Assembly (NCBI GenBank): GCA_032207245.1
Contig: CM063506.1
Location: 42,757,124-42,821,123 of the forward strand
DNA: 64,000 nt
Reading direction: 5' to 3'
Source of the DNA: Pardosa pseudoannulata
Taxonomy: Eukaryota; Arthropoda; Arachnida; Araneae; Lycosidae
Each line of letters opens with the position of its first letter. Positions within the stretch are counted from its first letter, which is position 1. The translations under genes and the position numbers were made by a program. The notes beneath the pieces were generated by a model. The model saw nothing but the letters and a program-made list of their open reading frames with translations. It had not been told where the DNA came from and ran no database searches. Positions 10,895-24,398 of this stretch are shown here, one piece after another.

Positions 10895-13312
10895 ACATCT
10901 TCATGCGCAGAGGATCAGTGATGTGTAACCCTGACAGAGATGGGTATTTTTTCACTATCGTAATGTCTATGAGCGTTACATATAAACCGGAAGAAAAATT
11001 ATATTCGTTCTAAAAAAGTTGTATTTCGACTCCATTTTTTGCAAAAAATAGAAAATACGTGCTAATAAAAAAATATTTACATTTTGTAAATAACGAGATA
11101 TATGATGCAGCTACACATCCACATAATTTTTTAACCCATTTTTATATTTAGTACATTTCAAATGTAGAATAAAAAACCCGATGTTTTTAATTACATTTTT
11201 ACGAATATAACCCTATCTTGCAAGGGTTAATCATATTAGAAATCAAAAATGAAAAATATATTCCCGCGTAAACAGTTATTTTCCAATGTAAATTTGTTAT
11301 TACCGCTACTGTAGTTAATTATGACAGGAAAAGAATTTCTGGCTTAATGAAATGTACAAAGGGAAGAAAAAAATTTCACCATGTTTTCTTGAATGTCTAG
11401 CTTTTATTTGAAATTTATATCTAAAGTATCTTCTTGTAGATTCTTCTTGGAGATTCTTGGAGATTTATGCTTTCGACCCTAGAATTGTAAATTTATCTTA
11501 TCTGTATTTCAATAATTAATGAACAGAATAAAATATTAAATTAGTTAATATTACTATTCTATGAAAAATGAAAAATATTCAACATTCCGCTCTGTATTTA
11601 ATAAATATTTAAACAAATTTAGTAACAAAATTATTTCAATTAATGGTAATTTGTGTGAAGTTTCGGGTGTTCGCATTTATTTGTTTAAACCAATATTTTT
11701 CATTTTACTGGCACATTCGTTTAAAACATTATTCATATGTCTATTTTGCTAGTGTACATCTAGAGATACTAACTGCACAATGAAATCAAACAGCGAAAGG
11801 TTTCATGATTACAATACTTCCTTTACATCATCCAAGATGTTAAACACGCTATAATTTTGATGATCATAGGTTTATAAATCAGAGGTATCCCGACTTGTCT
11901 CATAATAAGTTCTATAAAATGTATAAACTTAAGCTAAAGAATGGTTTAGAATCATTATTCTCTTTCTAAAATGGATATCGATTCTAAGTAAATTTATTTT
12001 TCTAATAATTCTAAATGTTAAAAGTTCTATTACATATACGTTATATTGAAAATTTTAGTTATACAGATTACAGATTGCAAATGTAGGTACATATCTAGAT
12101 ACCATGATTAATGCAAAAATTCTCATATTCCACGGCTTATAGTGTTTCAGTTATATGAGATACCTACACACGTAAGATCGTATATGTACAGAGGTACGTC
12201 ATTAAGGAACTAGTCAGAGTGTCTATGTTTGGTCAGAACTGATAGTTAAAATTTTAAAAGTTTTCTACTAAGTACACAAGTAATGTTCTAATTAATCTTA
12301 GAGGATTCAGGTATAGCAAAAACTGGATTTACAATGAAATCTATACAGCGAAAAGTTTCATGATTACAATACCTCCTTTACATCATACAAGATATTAAAT
12401 ACGCCATAATTCTGCTGATCATAGGTTTATAAATCAGAGGCAAATTAAGTTCTATAAAATTTATAAACACAAGCTAAAGAAATGGTTGAGAATCATTATA
12501 CTTTATCTCTAAAATGGATATCTATTCAAAAATGACACATCCATGCCAAGAATCATGCCTTCTAAATAGTAAAAAAAAAATTTTTTAATTAATTTACACG
12601 CTTCACGTGAGAAAACTGACTTACTCTCTATTTAATCATATTAGATATCAAAACTAAAAAATACATTCCCTCGTAAATAGTTATTTCTAAATGTAAAATT
12701 GTTATTACCACTACTGTAGTTAATTATTGCAGGAAACAAATTTCTGGCTTAATGAAATGTACAAAGCGAAGAAAAATTTTTCATTATGTTTTCTTGAGAA
12801 TTGAATGTATAATTTTCATTTGAAATTTATATCTAAAGTCTCTTCTAGTAACAATTTATATTTTCAACCCTAAGTATGTAAATTTATCTTATCTGTATTT
12901 CAATAATTAATGAACAGAATAAAATATTAAATTAGTTAATATTATTATGCTACCAAAAATGAAAATTATTCATCATTCCGCTCTGAATTTAATAAATGTT
13001 TAAACAAATTCAGGAACAAATTATTTCAATTAATGGTAATTTGTGTGAAGTTTCGGGTGTTCGCATTTATTTGTTTAAACCAATATTTTTCATTTTACTG
13101 GCACATTCGTTTAAAACATTATTCATATGTCTGTTTTGTTAGTGTACACCTGGAGAAACTAAATGCAAAATAAATTGAACTTAAATGTTTGATCAAACAA
13201 AAAATATTTTGTCTAACCTGCTAAATCAATAAGCTAATCGTTTCCTATACGCAATCAATGAAAAATATCAATTCATATGATAGTCTTGGTAATTTAAAAA
13301 AAATTCTATATA

Positions 13313-13862
13313 CAGGGTGTTTCAAAAATGACCGGTATATTTGAAAAATCAATAAAAACTAAACGGACAGTGAGAGAAATACACAGTTTATTGCAATATG
13401 CTTGGGACAATAGTAAATTTTCAGGCAGACAAACTTTCAAAATTAGTTACAATGTTCCACAACAGATGACGCTGCAGTCTGGAAAAAATCTAAACTAAGA
13501 TATTTTCCAGATGTCCACAATGCGCAGCAATAATATAGGGTATTCTCAGAACGCAATTCTCAGAAACCCGTGTAAACTTCTCAGATGAGGTGGTTTCACA
13601 TGCAGAACATATGTACTGTTCCAGATATTCAATTGTTTCTGGATAGTGGCGGTACACCTGGTCTTTTAAAAGTCCCCACAGACAAATATCGTAGTTTAAA
13701 TTTTTCCAGACTTCAGCGTCATCTGTTGTGGAACATTGTAACTAATTGTATTATCTGCCAGAAAATTTACTATTGTCCCAAGTATATTGCAATAAACTGT
13801 GAATTTCTATCACTGTTTTTATTGATTTTTCACAATATACCGGTCATTTTTGAAACACCCTG
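13313..13862. mobile_element. Foldback/MITE-like element, CAGGGTGTTTC ends
   Basis: It starts CAGGGTGTTTCAAAAATGAC and ends with the reverse complement, with inverted arms of about 200 bp (shared ACCGGTATATT, ATTGCAATAT, CAACAGATGACGCTG). TA flanks both sides. The next monomer, near 14690, keeps the empty site (AATATATAAACACAAAAACG). The frame at 13585-13911 is an arm translation. Its termini resemble those of the element at 8039, so the two may use the same transposase. Confidence 0.88.
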
Positions 13863-15920
13863 TATAAACACAAAAACGATGGCTTGGTTGAGAATATTTA
13901 TTTATTTCTAAAATGGATTTTAATTACGAAATTCCACATTCATACCATTAATTATGTAATCTACATAGTAAAAAAGCTTCTTTTAATTAAAGTAAGTTTC
14001 GTTTGCGGGTATCCACATACTTCTCTCGAATCCTTTTAAATGTACACAAAAAATCACATGTTAGTGTAAAGAATTGTTTTGAAATGTAAAAATCTATCAC
14101 TTTGATTGCTGTTAATTACGACGTGAAAAGAATTTCTGGCTTAATGAAATGTACAATGGGAAGAAAAAAATTTCACCATGTTTTCTTGAATGTCTAGCTT
14201 TTATTTGAAATTTATATCTAAAGTATCTTCTTGTAACAATTTATATTTTCAACCCTAAGAATGTAAATTTATCTATCTGTATTTCGATAATTAATGGACT
14301 GAATAAAATATTAAATTAGTTAATATTATTATGCTACCAAAAAATATTCAACATTCCGCTCTGTATTTAATAAATATTTAAACAAATTTAGTAACAAAAT
14401 TATTTCAATTAATGGTAATTTGTGTGACGTTTCAGCGATTCGCATTTATTCATTTAAACCAATATTTTTCCTTTTACTGGCAGATTAGTTTAAAATATTA
14501 TTAGCATGTCTGTTTTGTTAGTGTACACCTGGAGAAACTAAATGCAAAATAAATTGAACTTAAATGTTTGATCAAACAAAAAATATTTTGTCAAACTTGC
14601 TAAAGCTATAAGCTAATCTTTTCTTAAACGTAATCAATGAAAAATTTCAAGTCATATGATAGCCTCTGTAATTTAAAAATAAATTCAATATATAAACACA
14701 AAAACGATGGCTTGGTTGAGAATATTTATTTATTTCTAAAATGGATTTTAATTACGAAATTCCACATTCATACCATTAATTATGTAATCTACATAGTAAA
14801 AAAGCTTCTTTTAATTTAAGTGAGTTTCATTTGAGGACATTCACATACTTCTCTCGAATCCTTTTAAATGTACACAAAAAATCACATGTTAGTGTAAAGA
14901 ATTGTTTTGAAATGTAAAAATCTATCACTTTGATTGCTGTTAATTACGACAGAAGATGAATTTCTAGCTTAATTTAATTTACAAAGTAAAGAATAACAGG
15001 GCACAATGTTTTTTTCCTAAACGATGAACATTAAGGCGTAATTTCCAATTGAAATTTACATCTAAAGTCTTTCTGGTAGTACTTTATATTTTCTATTTTA
15101 AAATTGTACTTTTCTTTCCTGCATTTCGTTGATTAATAAACAGAATAAAACATTAAGTAAACTGTATTAATCTATTAAAGAAATGGACAGAAGTTCTTTA
15201 GGGTTTTAGAAGATTAAGCTAATATAGTATAATAATAGTTTCAATTTAAAAGAATTTATGCAGAAAGTTACAGACTTTTGCATTTTGTTCATTTCAACTA
15301 AGACCTTTTATTTCATTTTCCTGAAACATTAATTCAAAATATCATACATATATTGTTTATTTACCTGTATATATAAACGTTTGACCAGATAAAATTATTT
15401 TGAGAAATTTGGTGTAACGATATCTAAAACCGCCAGGGTTCTAATCATCGAAAGTTTTAAAGTTAAGTGATAGTCTTACTAATCTAAAAATGAGATCAAT
15501 GTATAAGCAAAAAAGCATTGGTTCATTTGAGAATCCTTATTAAATTTTAAAATAGATACTAATTCATGAATCACAAATTCATAACATTAATTATGCATTC
15601 TAGATCGTAAAAAGTATCTTTTAAATTATTTTCACATTTCGAGTGCAAAAATTCACATGCTTATATAGCTACACAAAAATTATATCCGAGTGTAAAAAAT
15701 TGTTTTAAATCAGAAAAGTTTGATTGCTGTTGAAAAAGACAGGGCAATTTATTTTTTAGTAATGAAATATGCAAAGGAAACAAAATTTGAGTTAGGTTCC
15801 TCAAAAAAACTATAAAAATCAACTGACTTTTGAAATTTAAATTTATGGTAAGTTATGTCAGCAGTTCTAACCGTTCACATTTTATTAGTTTAAACCAATG
15901 TTGTTTAACCCATATTGGAC

Positions 15921-15944
15921 TGCTGTCCTATAAACAGGACAGCA
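15921..15944. repeat. Short inverted repeat (9-bp arms)
   Basis: TGCTGTCCT at 15921-15929 pairs with AGGACAGCA at 15936-15944 across a 6-base loop. Confidence 0.75.
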
Positions 15945-16033
15945 AATAAAATTCCATTTAATAATAAAGTTATAAATATTTTCTGAGTTTATTTTATTTT
16001 AACACCTTTAAAATAACATAGTAAAAAGCATCA

Positions 16034-16070
16034 TTCTTGTTACTATGCATCTTTAGCATAGTAACAAGAA
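16034..16070. repeat. Inverted repeat (15-bp arms)
   Basis: TTCTTGTTACTATGC at 16034-16048 is perfectly complementary to GCATAGTAACAAGAA at 16056-16070, with a 7-base loop. It is not part of the monomer consensus elsewhere in the array, so it arose in this copy. Confidence 0.85.
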
Positions 16071-17922
16071 AAAAACAACTAAGAAAACATATTATGTTGT
16101 ATTGTAAAATCTATTTTCAGCAACCCCTTAAAAATTGCCATTTTTTAATCTTAAATTTAATATTTATTATTCTTTATTTTTCAAAAATTGTGGAGGTTAC
16201 TTGTTTAAAAACAGAGCTAATAATGTAGCTGAAAGTTTTTGTTCAAAACTATATTTTACACTTTCATTTTCTAAGTATACAAAAGGTGCCCTAAAATGAA
16301 GACTACGGTCCAATCCCGATTATTTTTCCATGAATTCGATATTGCATTGATATAGCACATTATTTTCTTATCTTTCAATGAAAACCAGTTCACACACCTG
16401 GACACAACAAGGGGTAAATAGATATCTATTCTATTCAGAAAAACTTGAGAGTGCAAGATAAACTTACTCACTTACTGCCAGTTCAATAATTGCAAGGGAA
16501 AAACAACAACAGTATGCTTATAAAATGTAATGTTGGACTTTGTTTTGACTATTTCCCCAAATTTGATCCATGAATTAGCCTAATGCAATGTAAGTGATAT
16601 TTGTTAAGTTTTAGTAGTGCATTGGTTCTATTTATAAAACAGCCAATTACATAAAAAATTAAAAATATTTTTTCAAAAGTTTGGTTTTATATACTTAGTT
16701 ACACCATATTAATGATATGGATTAAATTTTAATAACTTACAGAAATATTTAGTTGGTGTGGTACAGTATGGATTAATCCCATTTTTGGCAAAGTCATTTA
16801 AACTTCTACTTAAATGCATATTTTCAAGTTACATGTGGAACTATTTAAATTCAAAATTAGTTTGATGTGAAGGTTTGACCAAATGAAAATTATTTTCTCA
16901 AACGTGCTAATACAAGGAGCTGAAATTGTCCTAATAATTAAACTTTTTAAATTCAAATGAAAGCGTTACTAATTTAAAAATATGCTCAATATATAAACAC
17001 AAATCAGAAGTTTGTATAAAATGTCTATTCATTTCTAAAATGGGTAAAAATTCAGTAATTAAATATCCATGCAATTAAATATGCATTACACATGGTAAAA
17101 AGGTCATTTCAAATAAATTATACATTTCGCAAGAGAAAATTGACATACTTATCTCTAATAGTATTAGAAAAAGAAAAAAAATTAAGTACCAGTATAAACA
17201 ATTATTTATGAATTCAGATCTGTCAATTACGACATGAAAATAATTTTTAGATTAATGAAATCTACAAAGAAAAAGATATTGGACATGATGTTCCTTCCAT
17301 AAGCGAAGAAAATTGAATGTATAATTTCCATTTAAAATTTGTAATTGAAGTTTCTTCTCAAAACAATTTATATTTTCTACCCCAAAGACGCACTTTTCCG
17401 TACCTTCCTTACCTGCATTTTGTAAATTAATGAATGGAACAAAATAATAAATTAGTTTTTGTTATTAATTTATCAATAATAAAGTTCATTAGTATCTGAC
17501 TTTGAAAAAAAAATACAATAATTTAACAGCAAAATAGATTCAATACATTGTAATTTATGTGGAACGTTTCGGCAGTTCTCATTTTGTTATTTAAACCAAT
17601 GGCTTTTTTCACATTCATTTAAAAAGTTATCTATAGATTTTGTTTAGATAATTTACAAGAGATGTTATTAAAATGAAAATAAATTTTTATTACTAATACT
17701 AATAATAAAACAAAAATTATTTTGACAAATGAGCTAAAACAAAAATGTGAACAACCTTGATTCTGATCATCTAAAATTTTCAATTCAGATGATAATATTT
17801 CTAATCTAAATAAATCTCAATATATGAACACAAAACAATGGTTTGGTTGGAAATCTTTATTTATTTCAAAATTGATATTGATTCAGGAATTACACATCGA
17901 TACCATTAATATACATTCCACA

Positions 17923-18741
17923 TCCCCTAAATAGCAATAGCATAAGTTATCTGTCCGTCTGTCCTCGAATTTATGAAGCGGTTGGACCTAGAATAGATAG
18001 AAGCATCCACATTGCATTCTTGAAGAACTAGGGTTAGCAGCGTTCGAAATCCACCCTTAACCCATTTTCTAGTATTTGATGCCATTATTTCAAGCACTAT
18101 TTTATCGGTTAAGAGAAGGTGATTAAATTTATCAATTTATCACATAATAAATAGGTAACAATAATATTTTTTTCTAGCATAATGACGTCATTCCTTTAAC
18201 CCTCTCGTTTAACCATTTCTTATTTTCAATTATTTAAATATCGTCTGTATTATTTTCATACGTTTTATCACTGAACTTAGATATAACAAAAATAATGTTC
18301 TTTCATAAGGGGCTTGAAAAATAGATTAGTTACATATGCGATACTTTTAAATTTAATCATCGATTATTTTTGTTGTAATGAAAATTTTATCACAGGTGTT
18401 AACAACAAATTCTATCTACCTTCGGAGTGTAATAGAAATGACAGTTTCATTCCTTTACTTCGATTAATTACTGTGGCAAAAAAATCAGTTAGACTTTAAC
18501 GATAATTTTGACGTAGCTGCGAAAACTTGAATGATCTTTCTAAATGAATTCAATGATTCTAAACTGCATTCACAGTATCGGGATACTTTAGAAGAGTATG
18601 AAGATAAACAAATTATTGTTCGTGTACCAGATAATTCTCGGCCAAGAAACAAAGCTTTTTTTAATGGCCTCATAGGGTACTTTACAATTCTGTAAAATTA
18701 AAAATTTTACTGATCTCGTCATATGACGGGCTAAATGCTAG
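17923..18741 (+). mobile_element. Non-autonomous Helitron-like element
   Basis: The 5' end is TCCCCTAAATAG and the 3' end is CTAG at 18738-18741. A hairpin of the type CCCGTCATATGACGGG lies just upstream of that CTAG. Host bases are A on the left and T on the right, with no target duplication, which is the canonical Helitron insertion pattern. Another monomer near 19585 shows the uninterrupted site (ACACATTAAAAATAATC). It contains no Rep/helicase frame, so it needs an autonomous partner. Copies or fragments sharing CTGTCC.TCTGTCC and the terminal hairpin occur at 49047, 49616-50271 and 50336. Confidence 0.83.
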
Positions 18742-20988
18742 TTAAAAATAATCTTTTAAATTATTTACACATTTCTCTTGAGAAATTCACATACTTCTTT
18801 CTAATGATATCAAAAGCCCACAAAAAATTAAACCCCAGTGAAAAAAATTGTTTTCAAATGTGAAAATTTATCTCTCTAACTTCTGTTAATTAAGAAAGGA
18901 AAATAATTTTGGACTAATGAAATATACAAAGGAAATAAATATTGGACAAGGTGTTACTCTCCTAACGGAAGAAAATTTATTGTGTAATTTCCATTTAAAA
19001 TTTGTATCTGAAGTCTGGAAGCAATTTATACTTTCTGAGACAAAAATGCATATTTTCCTTACCTTCTTGATCTGCATTCAGTTAATAAATAAAACAAAAT
19101 ATTAAATTATTTAATATTATTAATATAAATGAATAAATAAGTTCATTAGTAGTTGTATTTGAAAAAATTACCTTAATTTAGTCTCAAAATAATACATGGT
19201 AATTTATTACTTTATTTATTATATTGTAATACAATGTAACTTATATGGAACGTTTCAGCCGTTGTCATTTTGTTCTATTTAAACCAATGACATTTTTTGC
19301 ACATTCATTTAAAAAGATATCCATAGATTTTTTTAGTTAATTTACAAGTGATGTTATTAAAATGAAAAAAAAATTTTATAAATACTTTTTGACAAAACAA
19401 AAATTATTTTGTAAAATGAGTTACACAAAAATCTAAACAACCATGGTTCTTATTATTGAAAGTTTTGAATTCAGACGATAGGCTTTTCTAATCTAAACAT
19501 AATACCAATCTATAAACACAAAACAATGGTTGGTTGAGACTCTTTATTTATTTCTAACATAGATATTAATTCACGAATTACACACATTAAAAATAATCTT
19601 TTAAATTATTTACAAGTTTCGAGTGAGAAATTGCACATACTTCTTTCTAATGATATCAGAAATACACAAAAAATCAAATCCCTGTGTAAACAATTGTTTT
19701 CAAATGGGAAAATTTATTTCTCCGACTTATGTTAATTAAGACAGGAAAATAATTTTTGGCTTAATGAAATATACAAAGGAAATAAATATTGGACATGATG
19801 TTCTTCTCCTAAGTGAAGAAAATCTGAATGTGTAATTTCCATTTAAAAATTTGTAACTGAAGTCTGGAAACAATTTCTATTTTCTACCACAAAATTGCAT
19901 TAAATTATTTAATATTATTAATTAATATGAATAAATAAGTTCATTGGTCGTTGAATTTGAAAAATTATATTAATTTAGTAGCAAAATAATACATGTAATT
20001 TATTACACTATTTATTATATTGTAATACATGGTAATTTATGTGGGATGTATCAGCCGTTCTCATTTTGTTTATTAATGTGTAATTTATACACACCTTAGC
20101 TGCATTCTGTTAATAATAAAATAATAAAGTATGAAATGTTAACGTTAATAATGTAACAAAGAAAATGTAATAATGTATCAGTATCCTATTTTACAAAATT
20201 AAGCTAATTGAATAACAAAATAATTGAATTTGTTGTAATATATATAAAAAGTTCCAGACTCACGCTATTTTTTAATTCTTTTTTTTTCATTTGCCTCTCA
20301 CATTTACTTTAAACTCAGCCCATATGCTTATTTTGTTTGTTTACATGTGGATTTATTAAAATGCAAAATAAATTTTATATACGCGTTTATTAAAGTGAAA
20401 GTTATTTAGAAAATGTGCTAAAACGAAGAGTTGAAACCTCCATGGTTTTGATCATCAAAATTTTTTGAAAGATAGCTTTTCAAATCTGAAAAAAGAGCTC
20501 AATGTATAAAAAAAATAATGGTTTAATTTAAAATCTTTACTTATTTCTAAAATGTATAATAGTTCAGCAATGTCCCATCAGTACCATTAATTATGTATTC
20601 AGCATAGTAAAAAACTACTTCTAAATAAACTACGTGTTCCACGTGAGAAAACTGACATACGTCTTTCTACACATATTAGAAGAACATACGAAAATTACAT
20701 TAGTGTAAAATGTTATTTCAAATACAAACATCTATTACTTCGTCTCTTGCTAATTATGATAGAAATTTTTTTAGCTTACTTAAATATACAAAGAAAATAA
20801 AAATTTGCTACGATGTTCTTTCCCTAAGCAATGAAAATTAAATGTGTAAGTTCCTTTTGAAATTTGTAAATGCAGTTTATTGTGGAAACTATTTATATTT
20901 TCTTCCCTCATTACATACATTTTCTTAACTGCTTTCTGTTAACTAATGAATTGAATAAAATTTTCAATATTTAATGTTATTAATCTTT

Positions 20989-21974
20989 TGCATACTGGAG
21001 CTGTCTTTTTTGACATCGAGAAGGCTTTTGACAAAGTATGGCACAGTGGCCTCATATACAAACTCATAAAATACAAATTACCAGCTGCCATGATCCACTT
21101 GATTCACTCTTACCTTCTCGATAGATCCTTCACTGTCCGCCACACACAATACTCTTCCACACACAGGCCTATTAATGCTGGGGTCCCACAAGGATCCAAG
21201 CTTGGTCCTATTTTATTCAACTTATACATTAATGACATACCACATCATCACAACACAACACTGGCTATGTTTGCGGACGACACGGCAATCCTTGCTAAAA
21301 ATAATAACACTAGATACATGCACCTATACTTACAAAGGCACATCAACATCCTTGACCGTTGGTTCGAGAGATGGCGGATTAAAATTAATCCTACCAAAAC
21401 CAAAGCTATTTTCTTTAGCTATAAACGCATCCCTCCTCCTCCGGTCACGGTATGTGGACAGTCGGTTTACTTTGAGAGGGAAATTAAATACCTAGGTTTA
21501 CTTATTGATAGTAGGTTAACTTGGAAAAATAATATTAGTTATAATATTGCTAAATTTTATAAAGCTAAAAATGCCTTAGCTCACCTCCTGTACCATGATC
21601 GAATGGGAATGGGAAATAAAGTCCTACTTTATAAGACAGTTTTAAGGCCCATTCTCCTGTATGCAGCACCGGTCTGGGGCTCAGCATCCAACTCACAGAT
21701 CCAGAGATTACAAGTAATTCAAAATAAAACTTTAAGAGCTATTGTTAAAGCCCATAGATACTTGCGGAACGACATTATTCATAGGGACCTGGGCATTGAG
21801 ACTATAAGGGAATTTATTAAAAAAATATCAATAAATTTTTATAATAAAATGTATTCTATCAATAACGAAGAAATTGTTAATATTCCGGACTACGATCCGC
21901 TTGAAAAACCTAGACGTCCTAGGGCGACTACGGTCCTTTCAACGGGTCTTGTTCCTGGTTCAATACCTTTGTAA
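20989..21974 (+). pseudogene. Jockey-like reverse transcriptase, C-terminal 328 codons
   Basis: This is the polymerase of a non-LTR retrotransposon, which copies its RNA at a nicked genomic target. The uninterrupted frame enters at AVFFDIEKAFDKVWHSGLIY (RT motif A, with the catalytic Asp of FDIEKAFD), continues through GVPQGSKLGPILFNLYINDI (motif B) and LAMFADDTAIL (motif C, the FADD active-site pair), then RWFERWRIKINPTKTKAI and the thumb region (YLGLLIDSRLTW, LLYAAPVWG), and ends at a natural stop. The APE endonuclease, the N-terminal ORF and the first RT motifs are missing because the insertion is 5'-truncated. No stop or frameshift occurs in what remains, so the insertion looks fairly young. 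The apparent start near 20988 is not a real start codon. A decayed relative lies at 41645-41925. Confidence 0.9.
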
Positions 21975-22006
21975 ATATCTTCTGCCCTTTAATAATAATT
22001 ATAATT

Positions 22007-22300
<294 letters not shown>

Positions 22301-23364
22301 TAATATTAATATTTATATAATTATGGGCTATGAAGATACATCTCCCTCGTTATAATTTGTAAACCTATAATACTCTTCTGTTGTTTTTGCTGTTTTTCTT
22401 TTTTCTCCTTCTCTCTTTCCTTTCCTTTATTTTGTGTTGTTGTTGTAATATGTATAAGTATTATCTTAATTTCATCAGCCAATAATGAATATAAATTGTT
22501 CCACATACCAAAGCTCATATTGGGGATAAGGGGACTTCGTCCCCAGGTGCCCCAAAACCCTTCTTTCCAGTGTCCAGTGTCCAGTGTTATTAATCTTTAA
22601 AAGATCGCTCATTAATCTGCTGAAGATTTCAAAAATATTAAGCTAATTAAGTAACAATATAATTTCAATTTATGATAATTTATGTAGGATAATCCAACTG
22701 TTCACATTTTGTTCGTTTAACCAATGACTTTGTTTTTCTTTTCCTGGGACATCCATTTAAACTCTAACTCATATGCTTAGCTTATTTGTTTAGATGTAAT
22801 GTTAATTTAATGTGAAAAAAATTCTATGTGAATTTTTATTATATAATTTTTATTTTGCCAAGCGGGGTAAGGCGAGGAGCTAAAATTCTCTATTTCTTAT
22901 CATCCTAGATTTTCAAGGTATAATATCTTTTTTTACTATAAAAAAAGCTCGCTGTACAACAAAAACCAATGCTATGGTTGAGAATATTAATTTACTTTAA
23001 AAACACATATTAATTCCAGAATAACATGAAGCTACCATTAATTATGCGTTGCATAAGTGAAAATCTTCTTTTAATTAAATTATTCCTTTATCGTGAGAAA
23101 ATTCATACATTTTTCTCTAATCATGTTAGATGCATACATAAAAATTTCATCCAGATTACAAAATTGTGTTTAAATGTAAAAATATATTATTCCAACGTTA
23201 ATAATTACGCAAGTAAAAAAATTCCTTGATTAAATAAATATACAAAAGAAAATTAGGTATGGGATTCCTTCACTAAGCTACAAAAATTAAATGGGTAATT
23301 TCTATTTGAAATTTGTATTCAAACACTTTTCAGGGACTAATTTATATAATATCCCTCCCTCCTA

Positions 23365-23366
<2 letters not shown>

Positions 23367-23461
<95 letters not shown>
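23367..23461. repeat. (TA)n microsatellite in the array
   Basis: A pure TA tract of about 95 bp within a monomer, at a place where other copies have no such tract. Confidence 0.95.
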
Positions 23462-23463
<2 letters not shown>

Positions 23464-23845
23464 TGAATTTGTGGTAATATATGTCAAAAGTTCTGGATTT
23501 ACGCTATTTGTTGATTCTATTTTTTTTAAATTTTACTTCGCACATTTATTTTGCACTCAGCCCATAAGCTTATTTTGTTTGTTTACATGTGGGTTTATTA
23601 AAATGCAAAACCAATTTTATATACACGTTTGTCAAAATGAAAATTATTTAGAAAATGCGCTAAAACAAAAAATTGAACTTCCATAGTTTTGTTCATTAAA
23701 AGATTTTGAAAGACAGCCTTTCAAATGTCAACTATAAACAAAATAATGATTTAATTTAAAATCTTTACTTATTTTCAAAATGCATAATAGTTCAAGAATG
23801 TTCCCTGAATACCATTAATTATGCATTCTACATAGTAAAAACTAG

Positions 23846-24389
23846 TTTTATTCGGCAACAAATTTTATTCGGAACTGAGAAGGAATGTATTCTCTTTTTA
23901 TGCGTTGCTCACTTACATACAGCTTGTCGATATGGGAATCCAGAAAGCGAAATGATTTAACATTAAAACAAAAGATCGAAATTTAAAATCATTATGACAG
24001 GTTACCAAATATGAGTCAGCTCAGTTCAACATTTCTCAGCTTCTTAATTGCATTGAAAGTGTTGAAATGTGGCGTACAACACCGATCAGATGACTTTAAA
24101 AAGCATCATGATTACAAACGATTTATCAGTGAGCTTCTTAGAAATAATTATAAACAGTCAACAATTGATCAATTATTTTTATTATGTAAACAATTCTTAT
24201 GTCTTAAAAGATAATATACAGTATATAAGTATAAAGTGAGTTTTTTCATTTTATATTGAAATGTAGTACGTGTGAATTAAAGTGGGGGATAAATTTATCT
24301 AATTTTGTATATCATTTACTGTTATCAATCGGTTATTTTTTGTCAAAATCTCTGAGTCCCAAACTGATCACATTACGCGGAACCCACTG
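23846..24389 (-). mobile_element. Unclassified insertion, possible pogo/Tigger relic
   Basis: The monomer sequence stops after CTACATAGTAAAAAC and resumes only downstream of the Tc1 element, so 23846-24396 is foreign to the array. Its right edge, read on the minus strand, is CAGTGGGTTCCGCG preceded by TA, which resembles pogo/Tigger termini (CAGT..., TA target). I cannot find a matching left terminus, and the short frames inside (24011-24214, 24256-24453) match nothing I recognise. The class is therefore tentative. Confidence 0.4.
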
Positions 24390-24398
24390 TATATATTA

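Larger units (their letters stand above)
9094..11226 (+). mobile_element. piggyBac-like element relic in a TTAA site
   Basis: TTAA flanks both sides (9090-9093 and 11227-11230). The ends read CCACTTAATGC on the left and, reversed, CCCTTGCAAG on the right. A paralogous monomer near 12640 carries the uninterrupted site (TATTTAATCATATTAGAT), confirming insertion at TTAA. Inside lies a transposase N-terminus (9411-9707), broken by a solo LTR; almost all of the catalytic region is missing. Confidence 0.83.

Noticed and set aside
13585..13911. 108-codon frame
   Set aside because: It covers the right arm of the foldback element at 13313-13862 and runs into satellite sequence.
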